From positions 62,001 to 126,000 of the forward strand of contig JAFWPH010000037.1 in assembly GCA_017509605.1 (NCBI GenBank): DNA of 64,000 nt, written 5' to 3'. The stretch comes from Bacteroidaceae bacterium (GTDB taxonomy: Bacteria > Bacteroidota > Bacteroidia > Bacteroidales > Bacteroidaceae). The notes under the pieces are model-generated. The model did no database searches. It was given only the letters and a program-made list of their open reading frames with translations, and was not told where the DNA came from. The translations under genes were made by a program, and so were the position numbers. Positions 35,399 through 44,725 of the stretch are shown here, piece after piece. The first letter of the stretch is position 1. Each line of letters opens with the position of its first letter.

Positions 35399-36559
35399 AT
35401 GACCAACTACAAACGTTTTTCAGCCCTCGCCGTCTGCTTCATGTGCATGATGGCCCTGATGGCTCAAGGTATGAAGTTCGAACCCACAGGAACAACCCTC
35501 GAAGAGGCTTCTGCCAAGGCAAAGGCAGAGAACAAGCTCATCTTCCTCGATTGCTTCACCACTTGGTGCGGACCTTGCAAGAAAATGGCACGCGACGTCT
35601 TCCCACAGGAAAAGGTCGGCGCATACATGAACCCTAAGTTCATCAACCTCCAAATCGATATGGAGGGTGAGTATGGAGCACCACTCGCTAAGAAACTGCA
35701 GATCACCGCTTACCCCACTTTCGTCATCTTCAATGCCGACGCACAGGAAATCGGACGTTTCCTCGGTTCAAGCGATGCTGACGGATTCATCAAGAATGTG
35801 GAGGAGAAGAGCAAGGACAATTCCTCATCTGATTTCCAGAAACGATTCAACAATGGAGACCGCGACCAGCAGTTCCTACTCGACTACCTCAAGTCCCTCA
35901 ACGCTTCATATAAGGGCGATGAGGCCAACACCGTGGCTGAGGCACTCCTCGAGGGAAAAGAGGCCACTTTCGCTGCCGACAGCACTCTCCGAATGGTCTT
36001 CATGCGCAGCATCATCAACCCCTTCGCGCCTTCATTCATCTATACGGTCAAGAACCCTGCCGACCTCAAGGCCCAAATCGGTGACATGCCCGTCGAGATG
36101 AAAATCCAGAACGTACTGGGCAACTACCAGCGACAGATCATCAATGAGGAGAATGGAACAGCCACCATCGACCAGACACAGTTCGACAAGTTTGTCAGCC
36201 TGCTCAAGGAACTCAACATACCCAATGCTGACCACTACCGCCTCTCTACGCTGATTACCCTCTCTGAGAAGCAGAAGAACTTCGACGCTTATTTGGGCTA
36301 CATTCGTGAGTATCTCGCCAACGCCAATCTCGATGCCGACGACATGCAACTGGCTCGTTGGGCTAAGCCTTTCACTCCTGAGACTGATGCCAAATACCGC
36401 TCTCAGATGAAGGAAATACTCCTCCAGCGCCTCGCTGACATCAAGGATGGAAAGCGCAAGGCGCAGACCACCGTCGGCAATATGCGCCTCTCTCGTCCCA
36501 CCGACGATCTCCTGCGCATGATCATCGATGCCATGGACGGCAAGATGCCCCAGCAATAA
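35399..36559 (+). CDS. Exported thioredoxin-like protein
   Basis: 386 residues with signal peptide (about 1-22, ending LMAQ). A thioredoxin fold (about 30-135) carries the redox motif WCGPC at 56-60 (FTTWCGPCKKMARDVF) and the cis-Pro loop ITAYPTFVIF. The remaining 250 residues are helical, of the type seen in Bacteroidetes periplasmic thioredoxin-family proteins. It likely reduces or shuffles disulfides of exported proteins. It follows the SusC/D operon after a 9-bp tandem repeat tract, so it may be co-transcribed. A bidirectional terminator follows. Confidence 0.85.
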   Translation: MTNYKRFSALAVCFMCMMALMAQGMKFEPTGTTLEEASAKAKAENKLIFLDCFTTWCGPCKKMARDVFPQEKVGAYMNPKFINLQIDMEGEYGAPLAKKLQITAYPTFVIFNADAQEIGRFLGSSDADGFIKNVEEKSKDNSSSDFQKRFNNGDRDQQFLLDYLKSLNASYKGDEANTVAEALLEGKEATFAADSTLRMVFMRSIINPFAPSFIYTVKNPADLKAQIGDMPVEMKIQNVLGNYQRQIINEENGTATIDQTQFDKFVSLLKELNIPNADHYRLSTLITLSEKQKNFDAYLGYIREYLANANLDADDMQLARWAKPFTPETDAKYRSQMKEILLQRLADIKDGKRKAQTTVGNMRLSRPTDDLLRMIIDAMDGKMPQQ

Positions 36560-36565
36560 ACGAAC

Positions 36566-36622
36566 GTTGTCCCGATATCCCGCCCCTCGTTTTAACGTTT
36601 ATTCGTTTAATCGTTATACCGA
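36566..36622. repeat. 8-bp degenerate tandem words (CGTTTAAT type)
   Basis: Successive words CGTTTTAA, CGTTTATT, CGTTTAAT, CGTTATAC after CCCGATATCCCG. CCCG(A/T)(T/A)ATC words recur at 38004-38056. Confidence 0.5.
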
Positions 36623-36635
36623 AAAATCCAAAAAA

Positions 36636-36663
36636 AGAGCCACCCGCAATCGTGGGTGGCTCT
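36636..36663. terminator. Bidirectional terminator between thioredoxin-like gene and secreted protein gene
   Basis: 10-bp stem AGAGCCACCC with GGGTGGCTCT and an 8-nt loop, flanked by A-rich and T-rich sequence, so it can serve both convergent genes. Confidence 0.85.
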
Positions 36664-36690
36664 TCTTTTCTTTATGCGTGGGTCGTGCAC

Positions 36691-37869
36691 TTACTTCACA
36701 TACACCTTCTTCACGCTATTGCCGCTCTTCACAATGTTGATGCCCTTTCTGAGCGCTGGCAGACGTACACCGTTCAAGTCGTAGATGGCTTCCTCGCCAT
36801 TGTCATTGCTGACTACCTTGTTGACGCCTGAAATGAACTCATCATAAGCTTCCTGGCTCACAAAGTGCATGGTGGCGTTGAGCTGGACGCTCTTCTTGTT
36901 GGCAATGAAGATGAAGCTGGCCTTGTAGTCCTGACCTTCGTTCACACGGTAGTTACGTCTGTACTGAGTGGTGGAGCCGTCTTCGTTTTCCCAGTCCCAG
37001 ATGACAGAGTTATAGGTGGTCTCAGGTGCGAAGCGACGGTTCACGGTGCTGATGACACCACCACCTGTCTCCTGTTCCTCGTTGGGGTCATACAATCTCC
37101 AGTAGTCGTAGAAGTAGTACTTCACGGTGTCGCAAGTCTCATTGAGCTGCATACCATACACAGCGGGGTAGGCGTTGTGACCATTGTATTGGTCCCAACC
37201 ACCGCCCCATGTGGTGAATCCACCGTCAGCATCGTGCCAACCATAGTAGTAGTCCATGAAGTGCTCGTTGTACGAACCGTTGGGGTTCAAGCCATAAACT
37301 TTCACCTCGTCCATGGAGGAAGCGCCAAGGGGAGAGAGGATGGAAGCGGGATCTATATAAGAGTAGGTGAGCAACCACTCTTGGTCAATGATGGAGAGCG
37401 ACATGATGCCTTCCACATCGATGGTCTGAACCAGTTCCGGACCCTTAATCGTGAACGAAATCTGGTAGGAGTCGGTGTTGGTGGTCAGCGTGTCGGTCGA
37501 GAAGGTGGCGATATTGACCTGCACCAAAACTGAACCTGTGGTCACAATCTTGTATTTGTGGCCTTCAGCAAAGGGGTAGTCGAAAAGCACATCGGTGCTT
37601 GCACGCGAAGTGGCAACTGCCTTGATGGGCTCGGGAGCGTCGTCGATGAAGAGGTCGAAGCCAACGGCTACCATGTTGAACATGGTCAGCGTGTAGTCGG
37701 TCGGGTTGGGGTAGGAGAGGGTCAGACCTGCACCTTCGAACTCCTCGATATCCTCAAACACTGCACCGTCTTCAATGCTCCATGTAGCGGTTCCCCACTC
37801 AAAGGTTTGGGCATTGGCGCTAAGCAAGCTGCCCAAAGCCACGAATAATGTAAGTAAATGTTTTCTCAT
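36691..37869 (-). CDS. Secreted protein of unknown function with sorting-type C-terminal tail
   Basis: 392 residues. Signal peptide (MRKHLLTLFVALGSLLSANAQ). The mature part is beta-rich with many aromatic residues (TFEWGTATWSIEDGAVF, TTWGGGWDQYNGHNAYPAVYGMQLNETCDTVKYYFYDYW) and two Cys-poor domains. The tail EAIYDLNGVRLPALRKGINIVKSGNSVKKVYVK resembles the tails of the amylase, GH30 and FIVAR proteins here and is typical of cell-surface or secreted Prevotella proteins. No catalytic motif is recognised. It stands alone between the thioredoxin and xylose genes; convergent terminator on its 3' side. Confidence 0.7.
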   Translation of the reverse strand: MRKHLLTLFVALGSLLSANAQTFEWGTATWSIEDGAVFEDIEEFEGAGLTLSYPNPTDYTLTMFNMVAVGFDLFIDDAPEPIKAVATSRASTDVLFDYPFAEGHKYKIVTTGSVLVQVNIATFSTDTLTTNTDSYQISFTIKGPELVQTIDVEGIMSLSIIDQEWLLTYSYIDPASILSPLGASSMDEVKVYGLNPNGSYNEHFMDYYYGWHDADGGFTTWGGGWDQYNGHNAYPAVYGMQLNETCDTVKYYFYDYWRLYDPNEEQETGGGVISTVNRRFAPETTYNSVIWDWENEDGSTTQYRRNYRVNEGQDYKASFIFIANKKSVQLNATMHFVSQEAYDEFISGVNKVVSNDNGEEAIYDLNGVRLPALRKGINIVKSGNSVKKVYVK

Positions 37870-38003
37870 AAGCCAAAATATTTAATATGTTGATGAAATG
37901 ATTGCAAAAGTAAACATAAAATCTCATTCTCATGCGATAATTGCTAAAAAATCCTAAAAAAAAGCGATGAATTGTCATGATATTGATTAATCTCTCGAAA
38001 AAT

Positions 38004-38056
38004 CGTTATCCCGTCATCCCGAAATCTCGTCATCCCGTTATCCCGATATCCCGAAA
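38004..38056. repeat. 8-bp tandem words of the CCGTCATC type
   Basis: CGTTATC-CCGTCATC-CCGAAATCT-CGTCATC-CCGTTATC-CCGATATC-CCGA, degenerate 8-bp units next to the xylA terminator. Confidence 0.6.
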
Positions 38057-38068
38057 AAATCAAAAAAA

Positions 38069-38097
38069 GCTCCCGACTAACTTGCCGGGAGCCTTTT
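38069..38097 (-). terminator. Terminator after xylA
   Basis: 7-bp stem GCTCCCG with CGGGAGC, flanked by T runs on both strands; on the minus strand it lies about 29 nt past the xylA stop. Confidence 0.75.
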
Positions 38098-38120
38098 TCT
38101 TGTTGATAGTGAGTCTTTGC

Positions 38121-39437
38121 TTACTTAGCGTACATAGCAACGATTGCCTCGTACAGCTCCTGCTTGCCTGAAGTCTGCTTCGGCTCGTTAACCTTCTTGC
38201 CATACTCGTAAACCTGCTCGAGAGTCAGTTTGCCTTCCTCGAAGTCCTTGCCAAGACCAGAGTCGAACGAAGCGTAACGCTCTGCCTTCATCTTCTTGTA
38301 AGGTGACTTCTCAAGCAACTCGGCTGCGTTCTCCAATGCGCGGGCCATGGCGTCCATACCGCTGATGTGAGCGATCAGGATGTCGTCAAGGTCTGTGGAG
38401 TTGCGGCGAGTCTTTGCGTCGAAGTTGGTACCACCTGTGCCAAGACCACCGTTGCGGATGATCTCCATCCATGCCTGAGTGAGCTCGTACTGGTCGATGG
38501 GGAACTGGTCGGTATCCCAGCCGTTCTGGTAGTCACCACGGTTGGCGTCGATGCTGCCAAGCATACCTGCGTCAACTGCGCATGCCAACTCGTGCTCGAA
38601 GGTGTGGCCAGCCAAGGTGGCGTGGTTAACCTCGATGTTCACCTTGAAGTCCTTGTCAAGACCATTGGCACGGAGGAAACCAATAACGGTCTCTGTGTCA
38701 ACGTCATACTGGTGCTTGCTGGGCTCCATGGGCTTGGGCTCGATGAGGAATGTACCCTTGAATCCCTTGCCACGGGCATAGTCGCGGGCCATGCCGAGCA
38801 TGGTGGCCATGTGCTGCTTCTCACGCTTCTGGTCTGTGTTCAACAGGCTCATGTAACCCTCACGGCCGCCCCAGAATACATAGTTCTCTGCGCCCAACTC
38901 AATACCTGCGTCGATGGCGTTCTTGATCTGGACAATTGCGCGGGCTACTACGTCGAAGTCGGGGTTGGTGCTGGCACCGTTCATGTAGCGCTTGTTGCCG
39001 AATACGTTGGCGGTTGACCACAGCAATTTGATGCCGGTCTCTGCCATCTTCTCCTTCAGGTAGGCTACGATTGCCTTCATGTTGGCCTCGTACTCCTCTA
39101 CGTTGGCGCCCTCAGAGATGAGGTCCACGTCATGGAAGCAGAAATAAGGAATGCCAAGTTTCTGCATGATCTCGAAACCTGCGTCAACCTTCTGCTTGGC
39201 AATGGTCAGAGCGTCTGCACCCTGGCTCCAGGGGAAGCACTTTGTGCCACCACCGAACTGGTCGCCACCGTCTGCGCACAGTGTGTGCCACCATGCCATT
39301 GCGAAACGAAGCCAGTCCTTCATCTTCTTGCCCATGATCACTTTCTCTGCGTCATAGTAGTGGAATGCCATTGGATCTGTCGAATCCTTGCCTACGAAAG
39401 GAATCTTACCTACTGTTGGAAAATACTCTTTTGCCAT
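38121..39437 (-). CDS. xylA: Xylose isomerase
   Basis: 438 residues, cytoplasmic. Converts D-xylose to D-xylulose. Strong family motifs: [12 protein letters not shown] (catalytic His and Asp), [14 protein letters not shown] (metal ligands), [38 protein letters not shown]. Length matches class II xylose isomerases of Bacteroidetes, including those moved into yeast for xylose use. The xylulokinase gene lies upstream in the same direction with a 120-nt spacer that can fold into a nested hairpin; a promoter is visible only upstream of xylB, so an operon is likely. Confidence 0.98.
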   Translation of the reverse strand: MAKEYFPTVGKIPFVGKDSTDPMAFHYYDAEKVIMGKKMKDWLRFAMAWWHTLCADGGDQFGGGTKCFPWSQGADALTIAKQKVDAGFEIMQKLGIPYFCFHDVDLISEGANVEEYEANMKAIVAYLKEKMAETGIKLLWSTANVFGNKRYMNGASTNPDFDVVARAIVQIKNAIDAGIELGAENYVFWGGREGYMSLLNTDQKREKQHMATMLGMARDYARGKGFKGTFLIEPKPMEPSKHQYDVDTETVIGFLRANGLDKDFKVNIEVNHATLAGHTFEHELACAVDAGMLGSIDANRGDYQNGWDTDQFPIDQYELTQAWMEIIRNGGLGTGGTNFDAKTRRNSTDLDDILIAHISGMDAMARALENAAELLEKSPYKKMKAERYASFDSGLGKDFEEGKLTLEQVYEYGKKVNEPKQTSGKQELYEAIVAMYAK

Positions 39438-39508
39438 AATGTTTTTTTGTTTTTTTGAATAAGTTTGTTAGATGATTTAATGTTCTTGAATAGTTATTGT
39501 TCTCTCCA

Positions 39509-39539
39509 CTAGATGACCTGGAATGTCCAGGATTTCTAG
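39509..39539 (-). other. Nested stem-loop between xylB and xylA
   Basis: Outer CTAGA/TCTAG and inner CCTGGA/TCCAGG stems around ATG. No T run follows, so it is more likely an mRNA-stability or processing structure than a terminator; that role is inference. Confidence 0.5.
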
Positions 39540-39557
39540 TTTCTCGTTTTTCTTGTC

Positions 39558-41048
39558 TTATTTGCCCACGATGGTGTCAAGACGCTGCTTCCAGAGGTTG
39601 TAAGCGTCAAGATATGCGTCGCGGTTCTTCACGTCGGGCTCGATGGTCGAGATGTGCCTCAACGTGCTGAAGGCCTCGTCGGCGTCCTTGTAGATGCCGG
39701 CACCGATACCTGCGCCCTTGGCTGCGCCTACTGCACCGTCGGTCTCATACAGGTCGATGGTCGCGCCTGTCACACTCGCCAGCGTCTTCGTGAAGATGCC
39801 GTTGAGGAACATGTTGGCGTAGCCGGCGTGTATGTTGTTGATAGCCATGCCCATGTCCTTCATGATGTCGATGCCCTGCTTGAACGAGAACACGATGCCT
39901 TCATGCGCGGCGCGGATGAGATGGGCCTTGCTGTGGACGTTGAAGTTGATGCCTTGGATCGAGCAACCGATGTCCTGGTTCTGAAGGATGCGCTCTGCAC
40001 CGTTGCCGAAAGGTATGATGCTCAAGCCGTTGCTGCCGATGGCTACGGTCGAGGCAAGCTCGTTCATGTCGTTGTAGCTCACGCCCTCGGGGGCCACGTT
40101 GCGCTTCATCCAGGCGTTCAGGATACCTGTGCCGTTGATGCAGAGCAACACACCCAGACGGGTCTGCTCCTCCGTGTAGTTCACGTGGGCGAAGGTGTTC
40201 ACACGGCTTAACTTGTCGTAGTTCACCTGGTCGAGCACACCGTAAACCACACCAGAAGTACCTCCTGTGGCGGCTATCTCACCGGCGTTCATCACGTTCA
40301 GCGACAAGGCGTTGTTGGGCTGGTCGCCACCACGGTAGCTGATAGGGGTGCCGGCCTTCAGACCCAGCTCTTCGGCCACTTCCTTGCTCACCACCGACTG
40401 AACGGCAAATGTGGGAACGATGTTGGCGATGATGTCCTGGCTGAAACCGAAGTAGTTCATCACGTCCTTGCTCACCTCCCTGTTCTTGAAGTCCCAGAAG
40501 ATGCCTTCCGACAAACCGGAGATGGTGGTGTTGATGTCACCGCTCAGGCGCATGGCGATGTAGTCGCCGGGGAGCATGATCTTGTAGATCTTCTCAAACA
40601 ACTCGGGCTCGTTTTCCTTCACCCAGGCCAACTTGGCGGCGGTGAAGTTGCCGGGAGAGTTGAGCAGGTGGCTCAGGCAGTTCTCTGCACCGATGGCCTC
40701 GAACGCCTTGTTGCCGTAAGGAACGGCGCGACCGTCACACCAGATGATGCTCGGACGCAATACCTGCTTGTCCTTATCTACACACACCAGACCGTGCATC
40801 TGGTAACTGATGCCGATGGCCTCGATGTCCTCGGGCTTCGCGCCTGTCTTGTTCACTACCAGACGGGTGGCGGCTTTCATGTTGTCCCACCACATCTCAG
40901 GCCGCTGCTCGGCCCATCCGGGTTTCTTTGCGATGATTTCTGCTTCTTTTTCCGGCCAGAAGGCGGTGGCGGCGATTGCGCCTGTCTCTCTGTTCACTAA
41001 GGACGCCTTCACTGACGATGTGCCGATGTCGTATCCAAGTAAATACAT
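39558..41048 (-). CDS. xylB: Xylulokinase
   Basis: 496 residues, FGGY carbohydrate kinase family. Phosphorylates D-xylulose to xylulose 5-phosphate, which enters the pentose phosphate pathway. N-terminal phosphate-binding motif DIGTSSVKASL, substrate region MHGLVCVDKD...IIWCDGRA, and C-terminal FGGY-type motifs (GYANMFLNGIFTKTLASVTG, ETDGAVGAAKGAGIGAG). Cytoplasmic. Together with xylA it forms the pentose entry route of this window. A strong promoter lies about 100 nt upstream. Confidence 0.97.
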   Translation of the reverse strand: MYLLGYDIGTSSVKASLVNRETGAIAATAFWPEKEAEIIAKKPGWAEQRPEMWWDNMKAATRLVVNKTGAKPEDIEAIGISYQMHGLVCVDKDKQVLRPSIIWCDGRAVPYGNKAFEAIGAENCLSHLLNSPGNFTAAKLAWVKENEPELFEKIYKIMLPGDYIAMRLSGDINTTISGLSEGIFWDFKNREVSKDVMNYFGFSQDIIANIVPTFAVQSVVSKEVAEELGLKAGTPISYRGGDQPNNALSLNVMNAGEIAATGGTSGVVYGVLDQVNYDKLSRVNTFAHVNYTEEQTRLGVLLCINGTGILNAWMKRNVAPEGVSYNDMNELASTVAIGSNGLSIIPFGNGAERILQNQDIGCSIQGINFNVHSKAHLIRAAHEGIVFSFKQGIDIMKDMGMAINNIHAGYANMFLNGIFTKTLASVTGATIDLYETDGAVGAAKGAGIGAGIYKDADEAFSTLRHISTIEPDVKNRDAYLDAYNLWKQRLDTIVGK

Positions 41049-41150
41049 GCTGTTGGTTTTTTATGTCAAGGTTTGTTGATGAAGTGGACGGCCGATTTAG
41101 TGTTCTTCAATATAGATAGGTAAAAAAGGACCATACCAACTTCTTTAGTG

Positions 41151-41181
41151 CAAAGATATTCAGACTTTCGCTATTTGCAAA
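41151..41181 (-). promoter_or_regulatory. Promoter of xylB-xylA
   Basis: On the minus strand TTTG (41181-41178), 19-nt spacer, TATCTTTG (41158-41151): consensus match. The leader before xylB would be about 100 nt. Confidence 0.8.
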
Positions 41182-41338
41182 TTATTTCTATAACAAATAT
41201 TGTAATTTTTGTAACATTTACCATTTCATTTTCCACAACGACATGGAATGATACTTCTCGACAAGGTTATTACCGAATGATTAGGCAGCACTTGCAAATA
41301 TTCAGCGTGTTTTATTTTCGTAATAAACAGATTTTGCT

Positions 41339-41346
41339 TAATTTTG
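41339..41346 (+). promoter_or_regulatory. -7 box of the DUF4421-like gene
   Basis: TAATTTTG, 79 nt before the ATG at 41425; TTTT about 20 nt upstream is a possible weak -33. The 376-nt spacer 41049-41424 holds this, the xylB promoter and otherwise nothing visible. Confidence 0.5.
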
Positions 41347-41424
41347 CACTGACAATATTGAGCGTGCAACATCCGCCCAAAACTATCTTGTATGATAAGC
41401 TATCTGTTGAACAATAGGCAAATA

Positions 41425-42639
41425 ATGAAAAGTAAATTCATCATCATTGCATTGGCCTGTTTCACCCTCTGCACCAGAGGATATGCGCAGGACAGACCGA
41501 AGGAAGAACACAAGCATCGGTCGGCCATACTCGAGAAGGCGCGCAAGTTCATTACATACGATGTCACCAAACTCGACACCAATTATATCTCCGTAGCCGA
41601 CCGACAGTGGCTCTTCATGCTCAATTCCGTGATCAGCAAGACGAATGTCGATATCAAGACACCTGATATTCTTGTTAGTCCTGCGATGAGCGAAGGACTC
41701 ATGGGACTGGTTCCTGTGGGGGCTAATATGGGAAGACTCAAAATCGATGCTTCCACACCCTACAGCTACCGACTTGGATTCTACATCAGCTACGGAAAGT
41801 TGGGAGGCGGATACAATATGGCGCTTACAAGCCACAACGACCAGGAATTCAATTTCAAATTCAATGGCAACAGATTCGGCATGGATCTCAGATACCATAA
41901 GACCAAGAAAATCGAGGGCGAATTTGAATTCGAAAACATGGACCGTATCGAAGACATCATGATCGACAAAATCAGTTCCATGTCTGAAGATGAGATTGAA
42001 GAGATGTATCAGAAGGTGGAGGAACTGGAAAAGAAAATGGACGAGGCTGAGAACATTGAGCAGGGAAACATTCAAATCACCTCCTTTGTCTGCAACATGC
42101 ATTATGTCTTCAACCACAAGAAGTTCAGTTATGCCGCGGCAATGAAACCCAAGAAAATACAACTCAAGTCGGCGGGCTCATGGTTGCTGGGGTCATCAAT
42201 CTACTATATGCAGTTCAAGGCGGTCGACGACGAACTCATCATGACCTTCAATGGACTCAACCGCTTCAAATCGTTCTTCTTCGCATTGGGAGGTGGATAT
42301 GGCTACAACTGGGTCACATGCAAACGAAAACTCATGTTCCACGGATCCATCATGCCTATGCTCATGTACTCTATCAAGTCCGACGCGGGTATGAAAAACC
42401 GTGACATGACCGAGGAGGAACGTGCACGACTGAAGGAGGCTACTAAGACATACTTGGGCGGAAAATCACACCTCACCTACGCCGGAGTGGCGAGAGCTTC
42501 TGTGGTCTATCAGATCAGCGACAGGTATGTGGGAGGACTCGACACTACTTTCGATATCTTCAAGATCGGACGTTCACCGCGCTACGAGACCCTCGCCCGC
42601 GACTGGATCTTCCACGCCTACCTCGGCTACCGCTTCTAA
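41425..42639 (+). CDS. DUF4421-like outer-membrane beta-barrel protein
   Basis: 404 residues from ATG 41425, chosen for its signal peptide (MKSKFIIIALACFTLCTRGYAQ); the frame is open to 41392. The pattern (YDVTKLDTNYI, LGFYISYGKLGGGYNM, FNGNRFGMDLRYHKTKKIEGEF, ends HAYLGYRF) suggests DUF4421, a Bacteroidetes outer-membrane barrel family. A charged helical insert (about 175-215, DEIEEMYQKVEELEKKMDEAENIEQ) may be coiled-coil. Function unknown. It stands alone; after it lies a repeat-rich spacer. Confidence 0.6.
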   Translation: MKSKFIIIALACFTLCTRGYAQDRPKEEHKHRSAILEKARKFITYDVTKLDTNYISVADRQWLFMLNSVISKTNVDIKTPDILVSPAMSEGLMGLVPVGANMGRLKIDASTPYSYRLGFYISYGKLGGGYNMALTSHNDQEFNFKFNGNRFGMDLRYHKTKKIEGEFEFENMDRIEDIMIDKISSMSEDEIEEMYQKVEELEKKMDEAENIEQGNIQITSFVCNMHYVFNHKKFSYAAAMKPKKIQLKSAGSWLLGSSIYYMQFKAVDDELIMTFNGLNRFKSFFFALGGGYGYNWVTCKRKLMFHGSIMPMLMYSIKSDAGMKNRDMTEEERARLKEATKTYLGGKSHLTYAGVARASVVYQISDRYVGGLDTTFDIFKIGRSPRYETLARDWIFHAYLGYRF

Positions 42640-42645
42640 CCCCCC

Positions 42646-42880
42646 CAGCCGAGTTCGGCTGGTGTCAGCTAACGCCTAAGAACAGGGTACGTGGGCTGCC
42701 AGCCCGCGATCATCCGGATGGCCAAGCGCTAACGCCTAACGCCTAATCACGGTTGTGTGCCCGGCCTTTCCACGGCCGGGGTTGTAATCGGTTAAGTGCT
42801 CGGCCGTACTACGGCCGAGAAAAGCCTAGCAAACGGCGAAGCCTTCTCAATAACCAATAACCCATAACCAATAACCTTTC
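42646..42880. repeat. Intergenic mosaic of hairpins and heptamer words, copy 1
   Basis: Order: CAGCCGA/TCGGCTG hairpin (42646-42661), TAACGCC words, CGTGGGCT/AGCCCGCG hairpin (42690-42708), more TAACGCC words, CCGGCC/GGCCGG hairpin (42761-42779), CTCGGCCGT/ACGGCCGAG hairpin (42799-42819), ACGGCGAAGCCTTCTC, then CAATAAC words. No gene. Related blocks are at 44726-45044, 47785-48531 and 50337-50890. Confidence 0.85.
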
Positions 42881-42919
42881 AAAAGCTCTCGACTACACCA
42901 ATCAAAACCTTATTATATT

Positions 42920-43582
42920 ATGAAGATTATCAATTTTGCGGACTCGAAAACGGTTATCAACCAGTATGTGGCTGAATTGCGCGACGTCAATGTACACAAC
43001 GACAGGGCGCGCTTCCGTCACAACCTACAGCGTATAGGCCAGCTCATGGCCTTCGAACTGAGCAAGACGCTCAACTATTCCGAAAAGGATATTACCACAC
43101 CACTCGGCATCGCTAAGGCCAACACACACGACGACGAGATCGTACTGGCCACTATCTTCCGAGCCGGACTGCCGTTCCATGCCGGATTCCTCGACATCTT
43201 CGACAAGGCCGGAAACGCCTTCGTATCGGCTTACCGCTACTACAAGGACAAGGAAGGAGTCGATGTGGGCATCAAGATCGAGTATATCGCCTCACCGGCT
43301 CTTGACGGTAAGACGCTCATCATCGCCGACCCCATGCTCGCCACTGGCGGAAGCATGGAACTGGGCTACGAGGCTTTCCTCACCAAGGGAACGCCTGCCA
43401 CGGTGCATCTCTGCTGCGCCATCGCTTCCAAGAGGGGAGTGGAGTACGTGAAGAAGGCGTTCCGCGACAAACCCAACTTCTATCTTTGGTGCGCGGCTAT
43501 CGATCCTGACCTCAACGAGCACTCCTACATCGTGCCCGGATTGGGCGATGCTGGCGACCTCGCTTATGGCGACAAGGTGTAA
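42920..43582 (+). CDS. upp: Uracil phosphoribosyltransferase
   Basis: 220 residues, cytoplasmic. Converts uracil and PRPP to UMP in pyrimidine salvage. PRPP-binding loop LIIADPMLATGGSM, ILATIFRAGLPF (family ATILRAG-like segment), GDAGDLAYGDKV at the C-terminus (uracil-binding GDAGDR-type). Length is normal. A uracil-xanthine permease gene lies 1.6 kb downstream on the same strand, consistent with a salvage theme, though an unrelated gene and repeat tracts separate them. Confidence 0.95.
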   Translation: MKIINFADSKTVINQYVAELRDVNVHNDRARFRHNLQRIGQLMAFELSKTLNYSEKDITTPLGIAKANTHDDEIVLATIFRAGLPFHAGFLDIFDKAGNAFVSAYRYYKDKEGVDVGIKIEYIASPALDGKTLIIADPMLATGGSMELGYEAFLTKGTPATVHLCCAIASKRGVEYVKKAFRDKPNFYLWCAAIDPDLNEHSYIVPGLGDAGDLAYGDKV

Positions 43583-43594
43583 TCCCATCGTATC

Positions 43595-43752
43595 GTCCAT
43601 TTTAACTCCCTCTTTATTACTCGCAATAGTGGAGTAAACTCGCTTATGTCGAAAAGGTGCGATTCTATCGTATCGTCCATTTTAACTCCCTCTTTAACTC
43701 CCCCTTTTAACTCCCCTTTTAACTCCCAATTCATAATTTTAACTCCCCCCTT
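43595..43752. repeat. AACTCCC word tract
   Basis: ATCGTATCGTCCATTTTAACTCCC occurs in two near copies (about 43588 and 43671), followed by four more (T)nAACTCCC words. It lies between upp and the FemAB/GNAT-like gene. Confidence 0.75.
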
Positions 43753-43757
43753 AATTA

Positions 43758-44696
43758 ATGGCAGTAGAGCAGACTACCGACAGACAGCAGTTCGCAAAGA
43801 ACTTCCCCTGCACCTTGCACGTCTTCAACACCGTGGCGTTCTCCACACTCAACGAGGACAAATGTGAGGAACTCAGGTTCTTGGAACTCAAGGACCACAA
43901 ACCACGCATGGGAATCACATTCGGACTGAGGGGCAGTCTGCTCTGCTCGCCATTCAGCGCGCCCTTCGGCGGATTCGTCTTCGCTAACCCCGACTCATCG
44001 CTCGAGATGGTCGATAAGGCTGTGAAGGCACTCGTCAGGTACGCCGACCTCCGACGACTGTCCATTCGCATCACACTCCCTCCTGCCTTCTACCACCCAC
44101 AACTCATACCCAAACAGCTTTTCAGCCTCTCTGCCAACGGATTCCGTCAGCTTTACGACGATGTGAACTTCCATTTCGACCTCCACGCCTTCTCCGACTA
44201 TAAGTCCATTCTCTGGCGAAACGCCCGCAAGAACCTGCAGAGGGCACAGCGGGAACCCTTCGTCTTCAAACGGGCTGAGAGCCAGGAGGAAATCATCGTC
44301 GCATATTCCACCATCGAGCAGAACCGCAAGTCCAAGGGCTATCCGCTGAGGATGTCGCTGCAAGACGTGCTCGACACCATCCAGGTCATTCCTGCCGACT
44401 TCTTCAACCTCAGCATGAACGGCGCCAATGTGGCGGCTGCTCAGGTCTTCCATGTGGCTCCAGATGTAGTCCAGGTCATTTACTGGGGCGATGTGCCGGG
44501 CTTCGAGAACTACCGTCCCATGAACTGTCTCGCAGCCCATCTCGTGGACTACTACAAGAAGGCTGGCATTCATTACGTCGATGTAGGACCCTCCTCCCAG
44601 TTCGGCGCACCCAGCATCGGCCTCTGCAATTTCAAGGAGAGCATCGGCTGCCGCATCGAAAACAAATACACCTTCGAATACAACCCCAAGCACTAA
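43758..44696 (+). CDS. FemAB/GNAT-like acyltransferase-fold protein
   Basis: 312 residues, no signal peptide. The two-lobed pattern (LRGSLLCSPFSAPFGGFVF; DYKSILWRNARKNLQRAQRE; VAAAQVFHVAPDVVQVIYWGD; NCLAAHLVDYYKKAGIHYVDVG; CNFKESIGCR) resembles FemAB-type and other double-GNAT proteins that transfer amino acids or acyl groups. The C-terminal FKESIGCR is the usual FK..FG-type ending of the fold. Donor and acceptor are unknown. Cytoplasmic. Repeat tracts lie on both sides. Confidence 0.65.
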   Translation: MAVEQTTDRQQFAKNFPCTLHVFNTVAFSTLNEDKCEELRFLELKDHKPRMGITFGLRGSLLCSPFSAPFGGFVFANPDSSLEMVDKAVKALVRYADLRRLSIRITLPPAFYHPQLIPKQLFSLSANGFRQLYDDVNFHFDLHAFSDYKSILWRNARKNLQRAQREPFVFKRAESQEEIIVAYSTIEQNRKSKGYPLRMSLQDVLDTIQVIPADFFNLSMNGANVAAAQVFHVAPDVVQVIYWGDVPGFENYRPMNCLAAHLVDYYKKAGIHYVDVGPSSQFGAPSIGLCNFKESIGCRIENKYTFEYNPKH

Positions 44697-44725
44697 TCCC
44701 CCCTCCCGCCTCCAATCAGTGCTTT

